A DNA stretch of 64,000 nucleotides from Nocardioides alpinus (GCF_900112035.1 NZ_FOKC01000012.1:1-64000); one strand, 5' to 3'. Shown: positions 19,252-28,585, counted from the stretch's first letter. Translations and numbers: made by a program. Notes: a model not told the origin generated them from the sequence alone.

Positions 19252-20277
19252 CTACTGCGGCGCGGGAGCCTCGGACTTGTCGGACTTCTCGGACTGGTCG
19301 CTCTCCGCCGGCGCAGGCGCGGTGGCCGGCTGCTCGACCGTGACGGTCACCGGGTCGGACCAGCCCTCGTCGGCGTACTGGCTCTCGGGGCGGTGCCAGC
19401 GGAACTCGGTGGTCTCGGAGACGGGTACGTCGACGCGCGCGAGGCCGCTGCGGTCGGAGGCGACAGCAGGACCGACCTGGCTCCAGGCGCCGCCGGGCGG
19501 ACGGGACTCCAGGACGAGCGGGTCGCCGGTGACCCGGCCGGTCCCGTCGGTCACCCGGCCGCTGATGGTCACGCGCTCGCCGGCCTCGGCCCGCGGGCGG
19601 TCGACGGACGCTCCGGTGGACAGGGCGACGCCCTCGAAGTCGAAGGTCGACCCCGAGGCACGCACCGCGTCGAGGTTGAAGGACTGCCCGTCGCAGCCGA
19701 AGCCCGTCACGCCGAAGCCGGCTCCGTCGCCGTGCTCGGCGGCGAACGCCGCCGTGGTGGCCGTGCCGGCGGAGCTCACGACGGTCAGTGTGGTCAGGTC
19801 GACGAGGGTCCAGTCGTAGGCGAGCGCCGCGCTGGAGACCTCGGTCCAGGCACCCGGGGACGCGGACACGGCGGCGCGGCCGCTCCAGGCGGTGCCGGGC
19901 GGGTTGGAGGGCGTGATGCTCATGACGTAGGAGACACCCTGGCTGCCGGACGTCGCGGCGACGGCGAGGGTCGAGTCGAAGCTCGCCAGGGAGTCGAAGC
20001 GGGCAAAGGGACCGGACGCGGTGCCCGGTGACGCCGGCACGAGCCCGAGGGAACGACGGCCCAGCGGGGCGTCGTAGGGGCCGAGGTTGATCCGCGACTG
20101 CGGGGCGGCGGCCGGCGCGAAGAGGTTCGCGCAGCCGACGAAGGTGAGGAACACGTCGGGGTCGCCCGTGACGGGACCCGTGAGCGTGCGTGGGCCGTCG
20201 GCCTGTGCCGGGGCGGTGCCCAGCGCGGTCAGCAGCGCCGCCGTGGCGACGACACTCAGGGTGGACCTCACGCGCAT
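19252..20277 (-). CDS. Secreted protein of unknown function
   Basis: I do not recognise the family of this 341-residue protein. It has a clear Sec signal peptide (MRVRSTLSVVATAALLTAL, cleavage probably after PAQA near 26). The mature part is rich in Ala, Ser, Thr and Gly and looks beta-stranded; one cysteine pair (FVGCANLF and GFGCDGQSF) could form a disulfide. A segment around 235-315 (ERVTISGRVTDGTG and TTEFRWHRPESQY) resembles an Ig-like or cell-surface repeat domain. The tail alternates Pro, Ala, Ser, Glu and Lys. GGGAAG precedes the ATG by about 6 nt. It is probably extracellular or wall-associated. Confidence 0.7.
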   Translation of the reverse strand: MRVRSTLSVVATAALLTALGTAPAQADGPRTLTGPVTGDPDVFLTFVGCANLFAPAAAPQSRINLGPYDAPLGRRSLGLVPASPGTASGPFARFDSLASFDSTLAVAATSGSQGVSYVMSITPSNPPGTAWSGRAAVSASPGAWTEVSSAALAYDWTLVDLTTLTVVSSAGTATTAAFAAEHGDGAGFGVTGFGCDGQSFNLDAVRASGSTFDFEGVALSTGASVDRPRAEAGERVTISGRVTDGTGRVTGDPLVLESRPPGGAWSQVGPAVASDRSGLARVDVPVSETTEFRWHRPESQYADEGWSDPVTVTVEQPATAPAPAESDQSEKSDKSEAPAPQ

Positions 20278-20454
20278 GCTGTTCTTCCCGCTTCCCCGTG
20301 GCGAGGCACACCCCTCCGGTGCGCCGCGCTCAGACCATCATGCGCGGCTACGTGCGCGTTGTGAACAGGTGACGCGGAGATGACGCTTGAATGTTGTGTC
20401 GGATTCACCTGTCTGGGTGACGGCCCGGGTGGTCGGACGAGGCAGGCGTCGGGT
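20278..20454. other. 177-nt intergenic region between rsmB and the secreted-protein gene
   Basis: It contains a possible minus-strand promoter for the secreted protein: TTCACA, a 17-nt spacer, then CATGAT, leaving a leader of about 60 nt. A small stem (TCACC and GGTGA) lies near 20420 just after the rsmB stop, too short to call a terminator. I see no gene or conserved RNA. Confidence 0.3.
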
Positions 20455-21777
20455 TCAGGCGAGCGCACGCCGACGCAGGGTCGCTGCGAACATCGCGTCG
20501 GTGCCGTCGCGGTGCGGCCACAGCTGGAAGCGGTCGACCTCCTCGGTGTCGTCACGTCGGCCCAGCACGGCCTCCACGACCCCCGTCGTCTCCGCGACGA
20601 CGGGCGAGCAGGTCGCGTAGACCACCACGCCCCCCGGTCGCACCGACTCCAGCGCGACGTCGAGCAGCACCTGCTGCAGGCCCACCAGCAGGTCCACGTC
20701 GGCGGGCGTACGGCGCCAGCGCGACTCCGGCCGCCGGCGCAGCGCGCCCAGCCCGGAGCACGGGGCGTCGACGAGCACACGGTCGAACGTGCCCGGCACC
20801 CACGGCGGCCGGGTGCCGTCGCCGGCGAGGACGTACGCCGCACCCGGGGGCAGGGCACGCAACGCCGAGGCGACGAGGGTCGCCCGGTGCGGCTGGCGCT
20901 CGTTGGCGACCAGACGGGCTCCGCGCTGGGCGGCCAGGGCTGCCAGCAGGGCTGCCTTGCCGCCCGGTCCGGCGCAGAGGTCGAGCCAGAGCTGGTCCCG
21001 CCCGTCCAGGGGCGCGTCCGCCATGGCCAGGGCGACGACCTGCGAGCCCTCGTCCTGCACGCCCGCGCGGCCCTCGGTGACGGCTGGGACGTCCGAGGGA
21101 TCGCCGCCGTCCAGCACGACGCCGTAGGGCGACAGGCGGGTGCGGGTGCCGCCCGACGCCTCCAGCTCGTCGACGTCGGAGAGGCCGGGCCGGGCCACCA
21201 GGGTGACGCGCGGCGCGTCGTTGTCCGCGACCAGCAGCGCCTCGAGCTCGTGACGGTCCTCGCCCAGCGCCTCGTCGAGCGCCTCCACGACCCAGCGCGG
21301 GTGTGACTGCGCGACGGCGAGGTGTCCGTGGCGGTCCGCGTCACGGTCGGGCGCGACCTGCGCCACCCACGCTGCGCGGTCCTGCCGGCTGACCTTGCGG
21401 AGGACGGCGTTGACGAGCCCGGCCGGCCCCTGACCCACGCTGGCCCGGACGAGGTCGACGCTCGTCGAGATCGCCGCGTGGTCGGGCACCCGCATCGCCA
21501 GCAGCTGGTGCACGCCGAGGCGCAGCACGTCGCGGACCGCGGCCTGCAGCTTGGGCTTGGTGAGGCACGCGTCGATGATCGGGTCGTAGAGCCCCTGCAT
21601 GCGGATCACACCGGACGCGAGCTCGGTGGCGAGTGCGGCGTCGCGGCCCTCGAGCCGGTGCTTGCGGAGCACCTGCGGCAGGACCAGGTTGGTGTACGCC
21701 TCGTCGACCCGGACGGCGGTGAGCACGTCCAGCGCGGCCCGTCGGGGCCGGTCGACGGGCGTTCGTCGCTCACTCAC
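20455..21777 (-). CDS. rsmB: 16S rRNA (cytosine(967)-C(5))-methyltransferase
   Basis: RsmB methylates C967 of 16S rRNA using S-adenosylmethionine. The 440-residue protein has an N-terminal NusB-like RNA-binding domain (about 12-140) and a C-terminal Rossmann methyltransferase. The SAM loop is DLCAGPGGKAALLAAL (about 265-280). Both catalytic cysteines are present, in VDAPCSGLGALRRRPE and VVYATCSPV. The GTG at 21777 overlaps the end of the YjbR gene by 8 nt, so the two are translationally coupled. It follows fmt in the same orientation, as in mycobacteria (Rv1406-Rv1407). Confidence 0.95.
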   Translation of the reverse strand: MSERRTPVDRPRRAALDVLTAVRVDEAYTNLVLPQVLRKHRLEGRDAALATELASGVIRMQGLYDPIIDACLTKPKLQAAVRDVLRLGVHQLLAMRVPDHAAISTSVDLVRASVGQGPAGLVNAVLRKVSRQDRAAWVAQVAPDRDADRHGHLAVAQSHPRWVVEALDEALGEDRHELEALLVADNDAPRVTLVARPGLSDVDELEASGGTRTRLSPYGVVLDGGDPSDVPAVTEGRAGVQDEGSQVVALAMADAPLDGRDQLWLDLCAGPGGKAALLAALAAQRGARLVANERQPHRATLVASALRALPPGAAYVLAGDGTRPPWVPGTFDRVLVDAPCSGLGALRRRPESRWRRTPADVDLLVGLQQVLLDVALESVRPGGVVVYATCSPVVAETTGVVEAVLGRRDDTEEVDRFQLWPHRDGTDAMFAATLRRRALA

Positions 21778-22183
21778 CGAAGAGCTCCCGCACCAGCTTC
21801 TTGGGAGCCTTGGTGGCCCACGCCTCGGTGATCACCTCGGCCAGCTCGTCGCGGCTCATCTCGCCGAGCCGGGACTGCCGGACGAGGACGGCGGCGTAGC
21901 CGTTGAAGTGGTCGATGGTGAAGAAGGGCGTGGAGTCGTCCTCGACGAGGGCGAGCTTCTCCGCCTCGGTGGGAGTCATGATCACCACGAGGTCGTCGTA
22001 CATCTCGCCGGTGTCGGGGTCGACCGCGCTCTTGTGGGGGGCGCGGAAGAGGACGAACCCCTTCCCCTTCTCGCCCCTCGGCACCTTCCACGTCGGGCGG
22101 TCGCCCCACGAGGTGCCCAGCTCGGTCTCCGGCAGGCCACCGCAGATCTCGTCGATGTCGTCGGGGCGCGCCTTCCTGCTCAT
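21770..22183 (-). CDS. MmcQ/YjbR family DNA-binding-like protein
   Basis: This is a 137-residue YjbR-fold protein, paralogous to the one at 16169-16579. Landmarks are ELGTSWGDRPTWKVPRG (about 21-37), [19 protein letters not shown] (about 41-59), STPFFTIDHFNGYAAVLVR (about 83-101) and the C-terminal EAWATKAPKKLVRE. The ATG at 22183 is preferred over the TTG 9 nt upstream because TAGGTT lies 7 nt before the ATG (leaderless). That -10 overlaps the stop codon of fmt. Its end overlaps rsmB by 8 nt. The function is unknown; a DNA-binding role is a family label only. Confidence 0.8.
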   Translation of the reverse strand: MSRKARPDDIDEICGGLPETELGTSWGDRPTWKVPRGEKGKGFVLFRAPHKSAVDPDTGEMYDDLVVIMTPTEAEKLALVEDDSTPFFTIDHFNGYAAVLVRQSRLGEMSRDELAEVITEAWATKAPKKLVRELFGE

Positions 22184-22190
22184 GGCCGAC

Positions 22191-22196
22191 AACCTA
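22191..22196 (-). promoter_or_regulatory. Predicted leaderless promoter of yjbR-rsmB
   Basis: TAGGTT on the minus strand, 7 nt before the ATG at 22183. Its first three bases are the fmt stop codon TAG. Confidence 0.5.
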
Positions 22197-23120
22197 GTCG
22201 CCGAGCCGGACGCCCGACTCCAGGCGTACGCCGCGCGCCCAGTCGGCGGCCGGCATCTGCTTCTTGCCGAAGGCCTTCACCTCGCCGAGGCGCAGCGGGG
22301 TGGTGCCCGTGCCGACGAGGACCGCGTTCTTGGTGACCTCGAGCACACCCGGCCCCAGGTCGGGACCGTCGGCTCCCGTGAGCGGCCCGACCTTGATGCG
22401 CTCGCCCTCGAAGGTGCTCCACGCGCCGGGCGCTGGCGTGCAGGCGCGGACCTGGCGGTCGATCGCGGCGGCGGGGTGCGTCCAGTCGATGCGGGCGTCG
22501 TCGACGAGGATCTTGGGCGCGAACGAGACACCGTCCTCCGGCTGCTCACGGGCCTCGAGCGAGCCGTCCTCGATCCCGTCGAGGGTCTGCACCAGCAGCC
22601 CGGAGCCGCCCTCGGCGAGCCGTTCGAGGAGGTCACCGGCGGTGTCGCCGGGCCGGATCCGCTCGGTCATGATCCCGAAGACCGGTCCTGCGTCGAGCGC
22701 CTTGACGATCCGGAACGTCGTCGCGCCGGTGACCTCGTCGCCGGCCCAGAGCGAGTGCTGGACGGGGGCCGCCCCGCGCCACGAGGGCAGCACCGAGAAG
22801 TGCAGGTTGATCCAGCCGTGCGGCACCAGGTCGAGTGCCGACTGCGGCAGCATCGCGCCGTAGGCCACCACCGGGCACACGTCGGGACGCAGCTCGGCCA
22901 GCGCGGCCTGGAAGTCGGGGTCACGCGGGTGCTCGGGCTTGAGGACCGGTACGCCGAGCTCCTCGGCCCTCAGCGCGACCGGGCTGGCGAGCAGCTTGCG
23001 ACCACGTCCGCTGGGAGCGTCCGGGCGGGTGACGACCCCGACGAGCTCGTGCCGGCTGGCGGCGATCGCGTCGAGGGCGGGGACGGCGACCTCGGGGGTG
23101 CCGGCGAAGACGACGCGCAT
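22194..23120 (-). CDS. fmt: Methionyl-tRNA formyltransferase
   Basis: Fmt formylates initiator methionyl-tRNA with 10-formyltetrahydrofolate. The 308-residue length is normal. It starts [16 protein letters not shown] as in the family. The catalytic region is [18 protein letters not shown] (about 105-122), with the conserved Asn and His, and the aspartate follows in [16 protein letters not shown] (about 129-144). The C-terminal OB-like domain (from about 205) binds the tRNA acceptor stem. def, which removes the formyl group later, lies 13 nt upstream on the same strand, so both halves of the formyl-Met cycle are co-expressed. Confidence 0.97.
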   Translation of the reverse strand: MRVVFAGTPEVAVPALDAIAASRHELVGVVTRPDAPSGRGRKLLASPVALRAEELGVPVLKPEHPRDPDFQAALAELRPDVCPVVAYGAMLPQSALDLVPHGWINLHFSVLPSWRGAAPVQHSLWAGDEVTGATTFRIVKALDAGPVFGIMTERIRPGDTAGDLLERLAEGGSGLLVQTLDGIEDGSLEAREQPEDGVSFAPKILVDDARIDWTHPAAAIDRQVRACTPAPGAWSTFEGERIKVGPLTGADGPDLGPGVLEVTKNAVLVGTGTTPLRLGEVKAFGKKQMPAADWARGVRLESGVRLGD

Positions 23121-23133
23121 CAGCAGTGCTCTC

Positions 23134-23679
23134 TCATCGGGCGAATCCGTTCGTGGCGTGGGGGCTGAACCGCACGGTTGGCCGCTCGAGCCCGAACCAC
23201 TCGGACTCGCGGATCTCCTTCATCGCCGCCTTGCGGGCCGCAGTGTCCAGCTTGTCGATGAAGAGGATCCCGTCGAGGTGGTCGGTCTCGTGCTGGATGG
23301 CGCGCGCGAGCAGCTCGGACGCCTCGATCCGCTGCGGCTCGCCGTACATGTCGAAGCCGGTGGCGACGACCGAGAGCGCGCGGAGGCAGTCGTAGGTCAG
23401 CTCGGGAAGGGACAGGCAGCCCTCGGCACCGTCCTGGGTCTCGTCGGAGAGCTCCAGGGCGGGGTTGACCAGGTGGCCGAGCTCGCCGTGGACGTGCCAG
23501 GTGAACACCCGCAGGCCGACGCCGATCTGGGGCGCAGCGAGGCCGGCGCCCGGCGCGGCGAGCATCGTGTCGGTCAGGTCGGTGACGAGCTGCTGGATCT
23601 CGCGGTCGAAGCTGTCGACCTCGATGGCGCGCTGGCGGAGCACAGGGTCACCGAAGAGGCGGATGGGCTGGACGGCCAT
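23134..23679 (-). CDS. def: Peptide deformylase
   Basis: Def removes the formyl group from nascent proteins. The 181-residue enzyme has all three motifs: [10 protein letters not shown] (about 46-55), EGCLSLPE (about 90-97) with the metal-binding cysteine, and QHETDHLDG (about 132-140) with HExxH. The ATG at 23679 is chosen because the family begins near [14 protein letters not shown] and AAGGAG lies upstream; the longer frame is not protein-like. A TAGGAT (23738-23743) could be its -10, giving a leader of about 50 nt. It is followed by fmt on the same strand. Confidence 0.96.
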   Translation of the reverse strand: MAVQPIRLFGDPVLRQRAIEVDSFDREIQQLVTDLTDTMLAAPGAGLAAPQIGVGLRVFTWHVHGELGHLVNPALELSDETQDGAEGCLSLPELTYDCLRALSVVATGFDMYGEPQRIEASELLARAIQHETDHLDGILFIDKLDTAARKAAMKEIRESEWFGLERPTVRFSPHATNGFAR

Positions 23680-23737
23680 CTTCTCGGGGTCTCCTTCCGA
23701 CGAGGACGCGACCGGGGGCTCGGTCGCGGAACGCCCA

Positions 23738-23743
23738 ATCCTA
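23738..23743 (-). promoter_or_regulatory. Possible -10 element of def-fmt
   Basis: TAGGAT on the minus strand, about 58 nt before the def ATG, in the gap after priA. Confidence 0.35.
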
Positions 23744-23773
23744 GGGAGGTGTCCGCCTGGTCGCGCATCCGCG

Positions 23774-25780
23774 CTAGATGGTGAGTGGGTCCACCTGGAT
23801 CCGGACCGGGTCGAGCTTGCGGGCCGACCGGACCCGCTGCAGGTCGCCGAGCGCCTGCGAGAGGTCCTCGCCCCGCGACCACGGCACGCGCAGCAGCACC
23901 CGGTGCTCGTCGTCCACCGGCACCGGTCCCAGCACCTCCGCACCTTCGGGGAGGTCCACGAGCGTGAGGACGTCGTCGAGGGCGCCGAGGTCGCCGGTCA
24001 CCGTCGCGAGCCGGGCGGCCGGGGGCAGGTGCGCCTGGGACCGCTCCTCCGCCTCTCGGCGCGCGAAGCCGGTCGGGTCCCACCGCACCAGGGCTTGCAG
24101 CGCGGGGTGGGCCGGGTCGCCGACGGCCACGACGTGCCCGCCGGGACGGACGAGCGCTGCGGCGTTGAGCCAGCGACGCAGGGCCTCCTCCGCCGCGCGC
24201 AGGTCGTCGCGGGCCAGGCTCAGCCAGGTGTCGAGGATGACGACGGCGGCATAGCCCTCGTCCGCGACGGGCTCGGCACCGACCGTGGCCACGACGATGT
24301 CGGCGTGGGCGCCGACCCGATCGACGACCCGGTCGCCGCTGGAGCTGCGCACGGTCGTGCCGGCGAACATCCGGCCGAGCTCCTCCGCCGTGCGCGCCTC
24401 ACCACGCACCGGGGCGCGGAGGCCCCGGCCGCCGCACGTGCTGCACGACCAGGTCGCCTCGACGTGACCGCACCAGCGGCACTGCGGTGGGACGGTCGGC
24501 CCCGAGACCACGAGCGGGCCCGTGCACACGGTGCAGCGCGCAGGTGCGCGACAGGTGTCGCAGGCCAGGGACGCGGCGTAGCCGGCTCGTGGCGTCTGCA
24601 CCAGGACGGGACCGGAGCCGAGACCGCGGCGGATGGCGTCGTACGCCGCTCGCGGGATGCGGGTGCCGACCGACCGGTCCTCCGCAGGCACCGCCTCGAC
24701 CCGCACCCGGCGGCGCAGGAGCTCACGGGGCACCGTGAGCTCGTGGGCCCAGCCGGAGGCGATCAGCTGCTGGGCCTCCGGGGTGCGGGCGACGCCGCCG
24801 AGCAGCGCCGCCGTCGACTGCTGGTCGGCACGGGCCAGGAGCACCTCCCGGGTGTGGGGATAGGGGGCCCGGGGCTCGGCGTGGAGGTCGTCGCCGTCGT
24901 CCCACAGGACCACCAGTCCCAGGTCGTGCACCGGGGCGAAGGCGGCCGAGCGGGTGCCGACCACGACCCGCCGGGCCCCGCGAGCGACGGCGAGGAAGTC
25001 GCGGTAGCGCGCGGCCGGCCCGCCGTCGGCGGTCAGGCAGACGTGGTGTCCCTCCCCCAGCACTGCGAGCAGTGCGGCGTCGACGCGGGCGACGTCGCGC
25101 CGGTCGGGCACGCAGACCAGCGCGCCCCGCCCGGCGGCGTAGGCCGAGGCTGCCGCTTCGGCAACCATCGCGGGCCAGTCGTCGGCGGGGCCCGCGGACC
25201 ACACGGCGCGGGGGCTCCCTCCTGCCGCGAGCCGACGCAGGAAGGCGTCGCCGTGCTCGACGTCGGTCCAGGCGCCACTGGGGGGCGCTGGCGGTCCCGG
25301 CGCTGCGGGCGAGGGTTGCTTCTCAGCGGTGGCGTGGCGTGGCGGGACGGCCAGGCGCAGCACGTCGGAGCGGGCACCGGCGTACCTCCTGGCCAGGGTC
25401 GCGCTCAGCTCCGCGATCTCGGGGGCCAGCACGGGCTCCGCGCTGACGACGCGCCGCAGCGGTTGCAGGGTGCCGGTGTGGTCGGTCTCGCTCGTGCGCC
25501 CGACGACGTAGCCGTGGACGTCCTGCCCGGCGAAACGCACCTTGACCCGCGCGCCGGGGACGGCCGTCTCGGCCATCGACGCAGGCACGGCGTAGTCGAA
25601 GGGACGGTCGAGGTGGGCCAGCGCGATGTCGACCAGCACCCGGGCGACGGGCTCGGTGGCGGCGGGCTCCCACGCGGAAGCCGTACGCCGTCGGGTGGCG
25701 GCAGCCTTGGCCCTCGCGTCGTCGACAGCAGCACGAAGCCCCGGGAGCATGTCTGCTTCCGGGGCCTCGTCCTTGGTCAT
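23774..25780 (-). CDS. priA: Primosomal protein N' (PriA), helicase-inactive actinobacterial type
   Basis: This 668-residue protein aligns in order with PriA: N-terminal DNA-binding domain (ALAHLDRPFDYAVPASM, about 52-68), degenerate helicase core and zinc-binding insert. The zinc cysteines are clear in CDTCRAPARCTVC and CRWCGHVEATWSCSTC (about 403-450). The Walker A GxGKT loop is absent; that region reads AGPADDWPAMVAEAAAS, and WDDGDD replaces the DEEH box. ATPase activity is therefore unlikely, as reported for mycobacterial PriA. It may act as a DNA-binding scaffold in replication restart. The ATG at 25780 has CACAAT 7 nt upstream. The metK-to-fmt neighbourhood matches Rv1392-Rv1406. Confidence 0.88.
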   Translation of the reverse strand: MTKDEAPEADMLPGLRAAVDDARAKAAATRRRTASAWEPAATEPVARVLVDIALAHLDRPFDYAVPASMAETAVPGARVKVRFAGQDVHGYVVGRTSETDHTGTLQPLRRVVSAEPVLAPEIAELSATLARRYAGARSDVLRLAVPPRHATAEKQPSPAAPGPPAPPSGAWTDVEHGDAFLRRLAAGGSPRAVWSAGPADDWPAMVAEAAASAYAAGRGALVCVPDRRDVARVDAALLAVLGEGHHVCLTADGGPAARYRDFLAVARGARRVVVGTRSAAFAPVHDLGLVVLWDDGDDLHAEPRAPYPHTREVLLARADQQSTAALLGGVARTPEAQQLIASGWAHELTVPRELLRRRVRVEAVPAEDRSVGTRIPRAAYDAIRRGLGSGPVLVQTPRAGYAASLACDTCRAPARCTVCTGPLVVSGPTVPPQCRWCGHVEATWSCSTCGGRGLRAPVRGEARTAEELGRMFAGTTVRSSSGDRVVDRVGAHADIVVATVGAEPVADEGYAAVVILDTWLSLARDDLRAAEEALRRWLNAAALVRPGGHVVAVGDPAHPALQALVRWDPTGFARREAEERSQAHLPPAARLATVTGDLGALDDVLTLVDLPEGAEVLGPVPVDDEHRVLLRVPWSRGEDLSQALGDLQRVRSARKLDPVRIQVDPLTI

Positions 25781-25787
25781 GGGGCCG

Positions 25788-25793
25788 ATTGTG
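25788..25793 (-). promoter_or_regulatory. Possible leaderless promoter of priA
   Basis: CACAAT on the minus strand, 7 nt before the ATG at 25780. It is a weaker match to TAnnnT than most in this window. Confidence 0.35.
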
Positions 25794-25832
25794 TCAGCGG
25801 CCACCGACGGTCCGTCGGGCGATGGGCCGTGC

Positions 25833-28478
25833 TCAGGACAGCCGCAGCCTCGCGGTCGCCCTGCTGGGCTCGGCGACGGACGAGCCTGTGTAGGTCGCCT
25901 TCACGACGTGCCGTCCCGCGCCGAGCTTGCGGACCTGCTTGGCGGTGAGCCGGAGCACCGCCTTGCCCCTCGAGATCGTGACCGTCTTCCTGACGACCTT
26001 CCGGTCCACCGCGAAGGCGACCTTGCCCGTGGGTGCCGCAGTCCCTGTCGCGACCCGGGCGATGACGACCGTGCCACCCTTGCGGATCTTGAGCGTGGTC
26101 GTCGACGACACCTTCGTGACCACCGGTGGGGTGGGGACCGGGGTCGGGGTGGGCGTCGGGGTGGCCGTCGGCGTCGGGGTGGGGGTCGGCGGGACGGCCG
26201 GCACGTCACAGGTGAAGACCTCGATGTCGTCGAGGAACCAACCGATGAGGGCGTCAGACTCGTCTCCACGGCTGGTGAAGGACGGCCTGATGATTTGTCC
26301 GGCGAAGGATGACAGGTCGAGCTCGCTCCTGGTCCAGCCGAAGCTGTCACCTGCAAAGGCCTTGCGTCCAGCCCACTGGTTGGGGAACGACGCGCTGTAG
26401 GCCGACAGCGTCTGCTCGGGACCGTTGGTCCACGACATGGACGCGGTGTCGACCGGGCCACTGCCGGCGTCGACCTCGACAGTCCCTCCATCGATGTACG
26501 GCCCGGAGGTCCGGCCTGCGTACCACTCGAACAACCGCCACTGTTGGAAGCCCAGGTAGGACTTCTGGCCAGCCGGCAGGGCGATGCCCGTAGCGGTGGT
26601 CAAGGACGCGGCCGCGGGGTCGGCCGAGTTCCCCGGGTCGGGGTTGTATCCGAACCAGGAGTCCAGCCCGGAGGTGGCGTTGCTGCCCCACTCGGAGTTG
26701 ACGCCATAGCCCCACATGCCTGCCTCGGACGGCGTGAGCTTGGTGGCCGGCGCACCGGTCTCGCTGTTGAACAGCTCGCGCATCGTCGTCCCGGCGGGAC
26801 ACGACTTCACTGCATCGGGCGGCTGCGGGGCGTTGGTCGGCGTGGTCCTCAGCTCGGTGGCGAGCACCGCCTTGGCGATGTTGGCGCAGTCGGCAGCGGT
26901 GAACCCGCCGGTGCCGCTCGCGACGAAGTCGGCACAGCTCTGCTCGAGGACCGCAGCCAGGTTGGCGTAGTCGCTGCCCGACGTCAGCCTGGTGATGGCA
27001 TCGAAGTAGAGCCTGCCGGTCTTGGTCAGACCCGTGTCCGCGCCGTCGATCCCGACGATCGTCTGGCCGTTGAACGCACCGCCCTGGGATACCAGGTAGG
27101 CCATCTTGTTGCCCACACCGCTGTTGAAGTGCACGCCGCCGCCGTCACCGTACGTGGAAGTGTCCGCCTCCCACAGCGGGCTGGTCATCCGGTCCGGGTC
27201 GCCCTTGGCGGTGGGGTCCTTCATGTCGCGGATGGCGCCGATCGGCAGGTCCTCGGAGAGCTTCCACTGCGAGTCGTCATCGCCACCGGTGCGGTGGTCG
27301 ACGACCTCACCCATGATGTCGGCCATCGACTCGTTGATCGCGCCGCTCTGGCCCCAGTAGAAGAGCTCGGAGTACTGGTCGATGATCCCGTGGGTCATCT
27401 CGTGGCCCACCACGTCGTCGGCGACGGCGAAGGTGTCGCCGTAGAACATCTGGGTGCCGTTCCAGAACGCGTTGGCGTAGGGGCAGCCGCCCTGCTGGGT
27501 GGTGGCGTGGCAGAAGCGCACGGTCGAGGCGAGCTTCTTCTGACCACCGACGTTGATGCCCAGGGCCTCGGTCAGGTCGATGCCGGCGATCTCCTGGTAG
27601 GCGGTCGACACCGAGCCGGCGTGCGTGAAGGCCGCGTTGACGTCCGTCACGGCGCTGGCCGCGCCGGTCTCGGTACGGGCGAAGCCCGACGTGCAGGCGG
27701 TGGCGCTGCCGCGCACGTTGGCGCGGTCGCACACGACGCGGTCGAGGTGCTCGATCTGGTCGAGGTTGACCAGCACCCGGCCCGACGTGTCGTCGACGAG
27801 CACGAGACGACGTACGGCAGCGCCGTCGGCCGCCTCGAAGCGCCAGACGCCCTGGGCAGGGCCGACAGCCGACCCACCGAAGACCGCAGGGTCCCAGACC
27901 GCTCGTCCCTGCGCCGTCACCTCGAGCCCGGTGGCACCGGAGGCCCGCTCCGCCGCTCGCTGCGCGGTGGTCAGGGCAGACGCCTCGGTGACGGTCGCTG
28001 CTGGAAGACTGCGGGTGGAGGAGAGGGTGGACAGCATCGAGCCGAGGTCACGGTCGGCCCGGAGGCTCACCACCACCTGTCCCCCGATGACCGGCGCGGA
28101 GTCGATCTCCTGCTGGAAACGGACGACGTCCTGTCCGGACACCGACCTGACACTGTCGACCTGCTCCAGCTCGGACGCCTGCGTCAGGCCCAGCGCCGCG
28201 CCGTACCGAGCGAGGTGACTGCGGGCTGCGTCGCGCACCGAGGTGCTCGCGGACACCCCCGGGTTGTCGATGCTCCGGCGCGCGCCGGAGCCGACGAAGT
28301 CGACCGTACCGGCCGCGTCGCGCTCGATCCTGAGCCCGGTGCCGGCGTCCGCCGCGAGCCGGGACATCCCCGGGTTCGTCGGACCCGGTGCGGCCTGGGC
28401 GCCGGCCCAGGCCACCTGCCCGCCCACGACCACGACGGCAGCCGCGAGGCCCGCGGTCACCTTCCTGTGCAGCGTCAT
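25833..28478 (-). CDS. Secreted M4 (thermolysin-like) metallopeptidase with C-terminal Ig-like domain
   Basis: This 881-residue extracellular protease has a signal peptide (MTLHRKVTAGLAAAVVVVGG, about 1-30), an FTP/PepSY propeptide (to about 210) and an M4 catalytic domain. Zinc ligands are in VGHEMTHGIIDQ (about 355-366), with the third ligand in GAINESMADIMGE (about 378-390). After the M4 C-terminal domain comes a jelly-roll-like region ending GWFLDDIEVFTC, a Pro-Thr linker (about 765-790) and an Ig-like domain (TTTLKIRKGGTVVIAR). The ATG at 28478 has GGGAG and a proper signal peptide. It interrupts the usual metK-priA neighbourhood and has its own promoter, so it was probably inserted. Confidence 0.9.
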   Translation of the reverse strand: MTLHRKVTAGLAAAVVVVGGQVAWAGAQAAPGPTNPGMSRLAADAGTGLRIERDAAGTVDFVGSGARRSIDNPGVSASTSVRDAARSHLARYGAALGLTQASELEQVDSVRSVSGQDVVRFQQEIDSAPVIGGQVVVSLRADRDLGSMLSTLSSTRSLPAATVTEASALTTAQRAAERASGATGLEVTAQGRAVWDPAVFGGSAVGPAQGVWRFEAADGAAVRRLVLVDDTSGRVLVNLDQIEHLDRVVCDRANVRGSATACTSGFARTETGAASAVTDVNAAFTHAGSVSTAYQEIAGIDLTEALGINVGGQKKLASTVRFCHATTQQGGCPYANAFWNGTQMFYGDTFAVADDVVGHEMTHGIIDQYSELFYWGQSGAINESMADIMGEVVDHRTGGDDDSQWKLSEDLPIGAIRDMKDPTAKGDPDRMTSPLWEADTSTYGDGGGVHFNSGVGNKMAYLVSQGGAFNGQTIVGIDGADTGLTKTGRLYFDAITRLTSGSDYANLAAVLEQSCADFVASGTGGFTAADCANIAKAVLATELRTTPTNAPQPPDAVKSCPAGTTMRELFNSETGAPATKLTPSEAGMWGYGVNSEWGSNATSGLDSWFGYNPDPGNSADPAAASLTTATGIALPAGQKSYLGFQQWRLFEWYAGRTSGPYIDGGTVEVDAGSGPVDTASMSWTNGPEQTLSAYSASFPNQWAGRKAFAGDSFGWTRSELDLSSFAGQIIRPSFTSRGDESDALIGWFLDDIEVFTCDVPAVPPTPTPTPTATPTPTPTPVPTPPVVTKVSSTTTLKIRKGGTVVIARVATGTAAPTGKVAFAVDRKVVRKTVTISRGKAVLRLTAKQVRKLGAGRHVVKATYTGSSVAEPSRATARLRLS

Positions 28479-28528
28479 TGCGTCTCCCAAGGTCCGTCCG
28501 GGCGCGACGTCCCGGGCCACGCAGAGGC

Positions 28529-28534
28529 AGCCTA
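28529..28534 (-). promoter_or_regulatory. Predicted -10 of the M4 peptidase gene
   Basis: TAGGCT on the minus strand; transcription starting 7 nt later would give a leader of about 44 nt with a GGGAG ribosome site. It lies just downstream of the metK terminator. Confidence 0.45.
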
Positions 28535-28585
28535 GGGACGGCAGGACCCTCGGGCACCCGAGTCGACGAGATGTGGTCCACGGAC

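Noticed and set aside
20410-20440. Terminator after rsmB
   Set aside because: The TCACC/GGTGA stem is only 5 bp long with no supporting sequence.
26105-26190. Short tandem repeat in the M4 gene
   Set aside because: It encodes a Pro-Thr linker between domains, ordinary for secreted enzymes, not an independent repeat element.
26544-28535. 663-codon open frame opposite the M4 protease
   Set aside because: Antisense shadow; the M4 catalytic motifs on the minus strand are intact.
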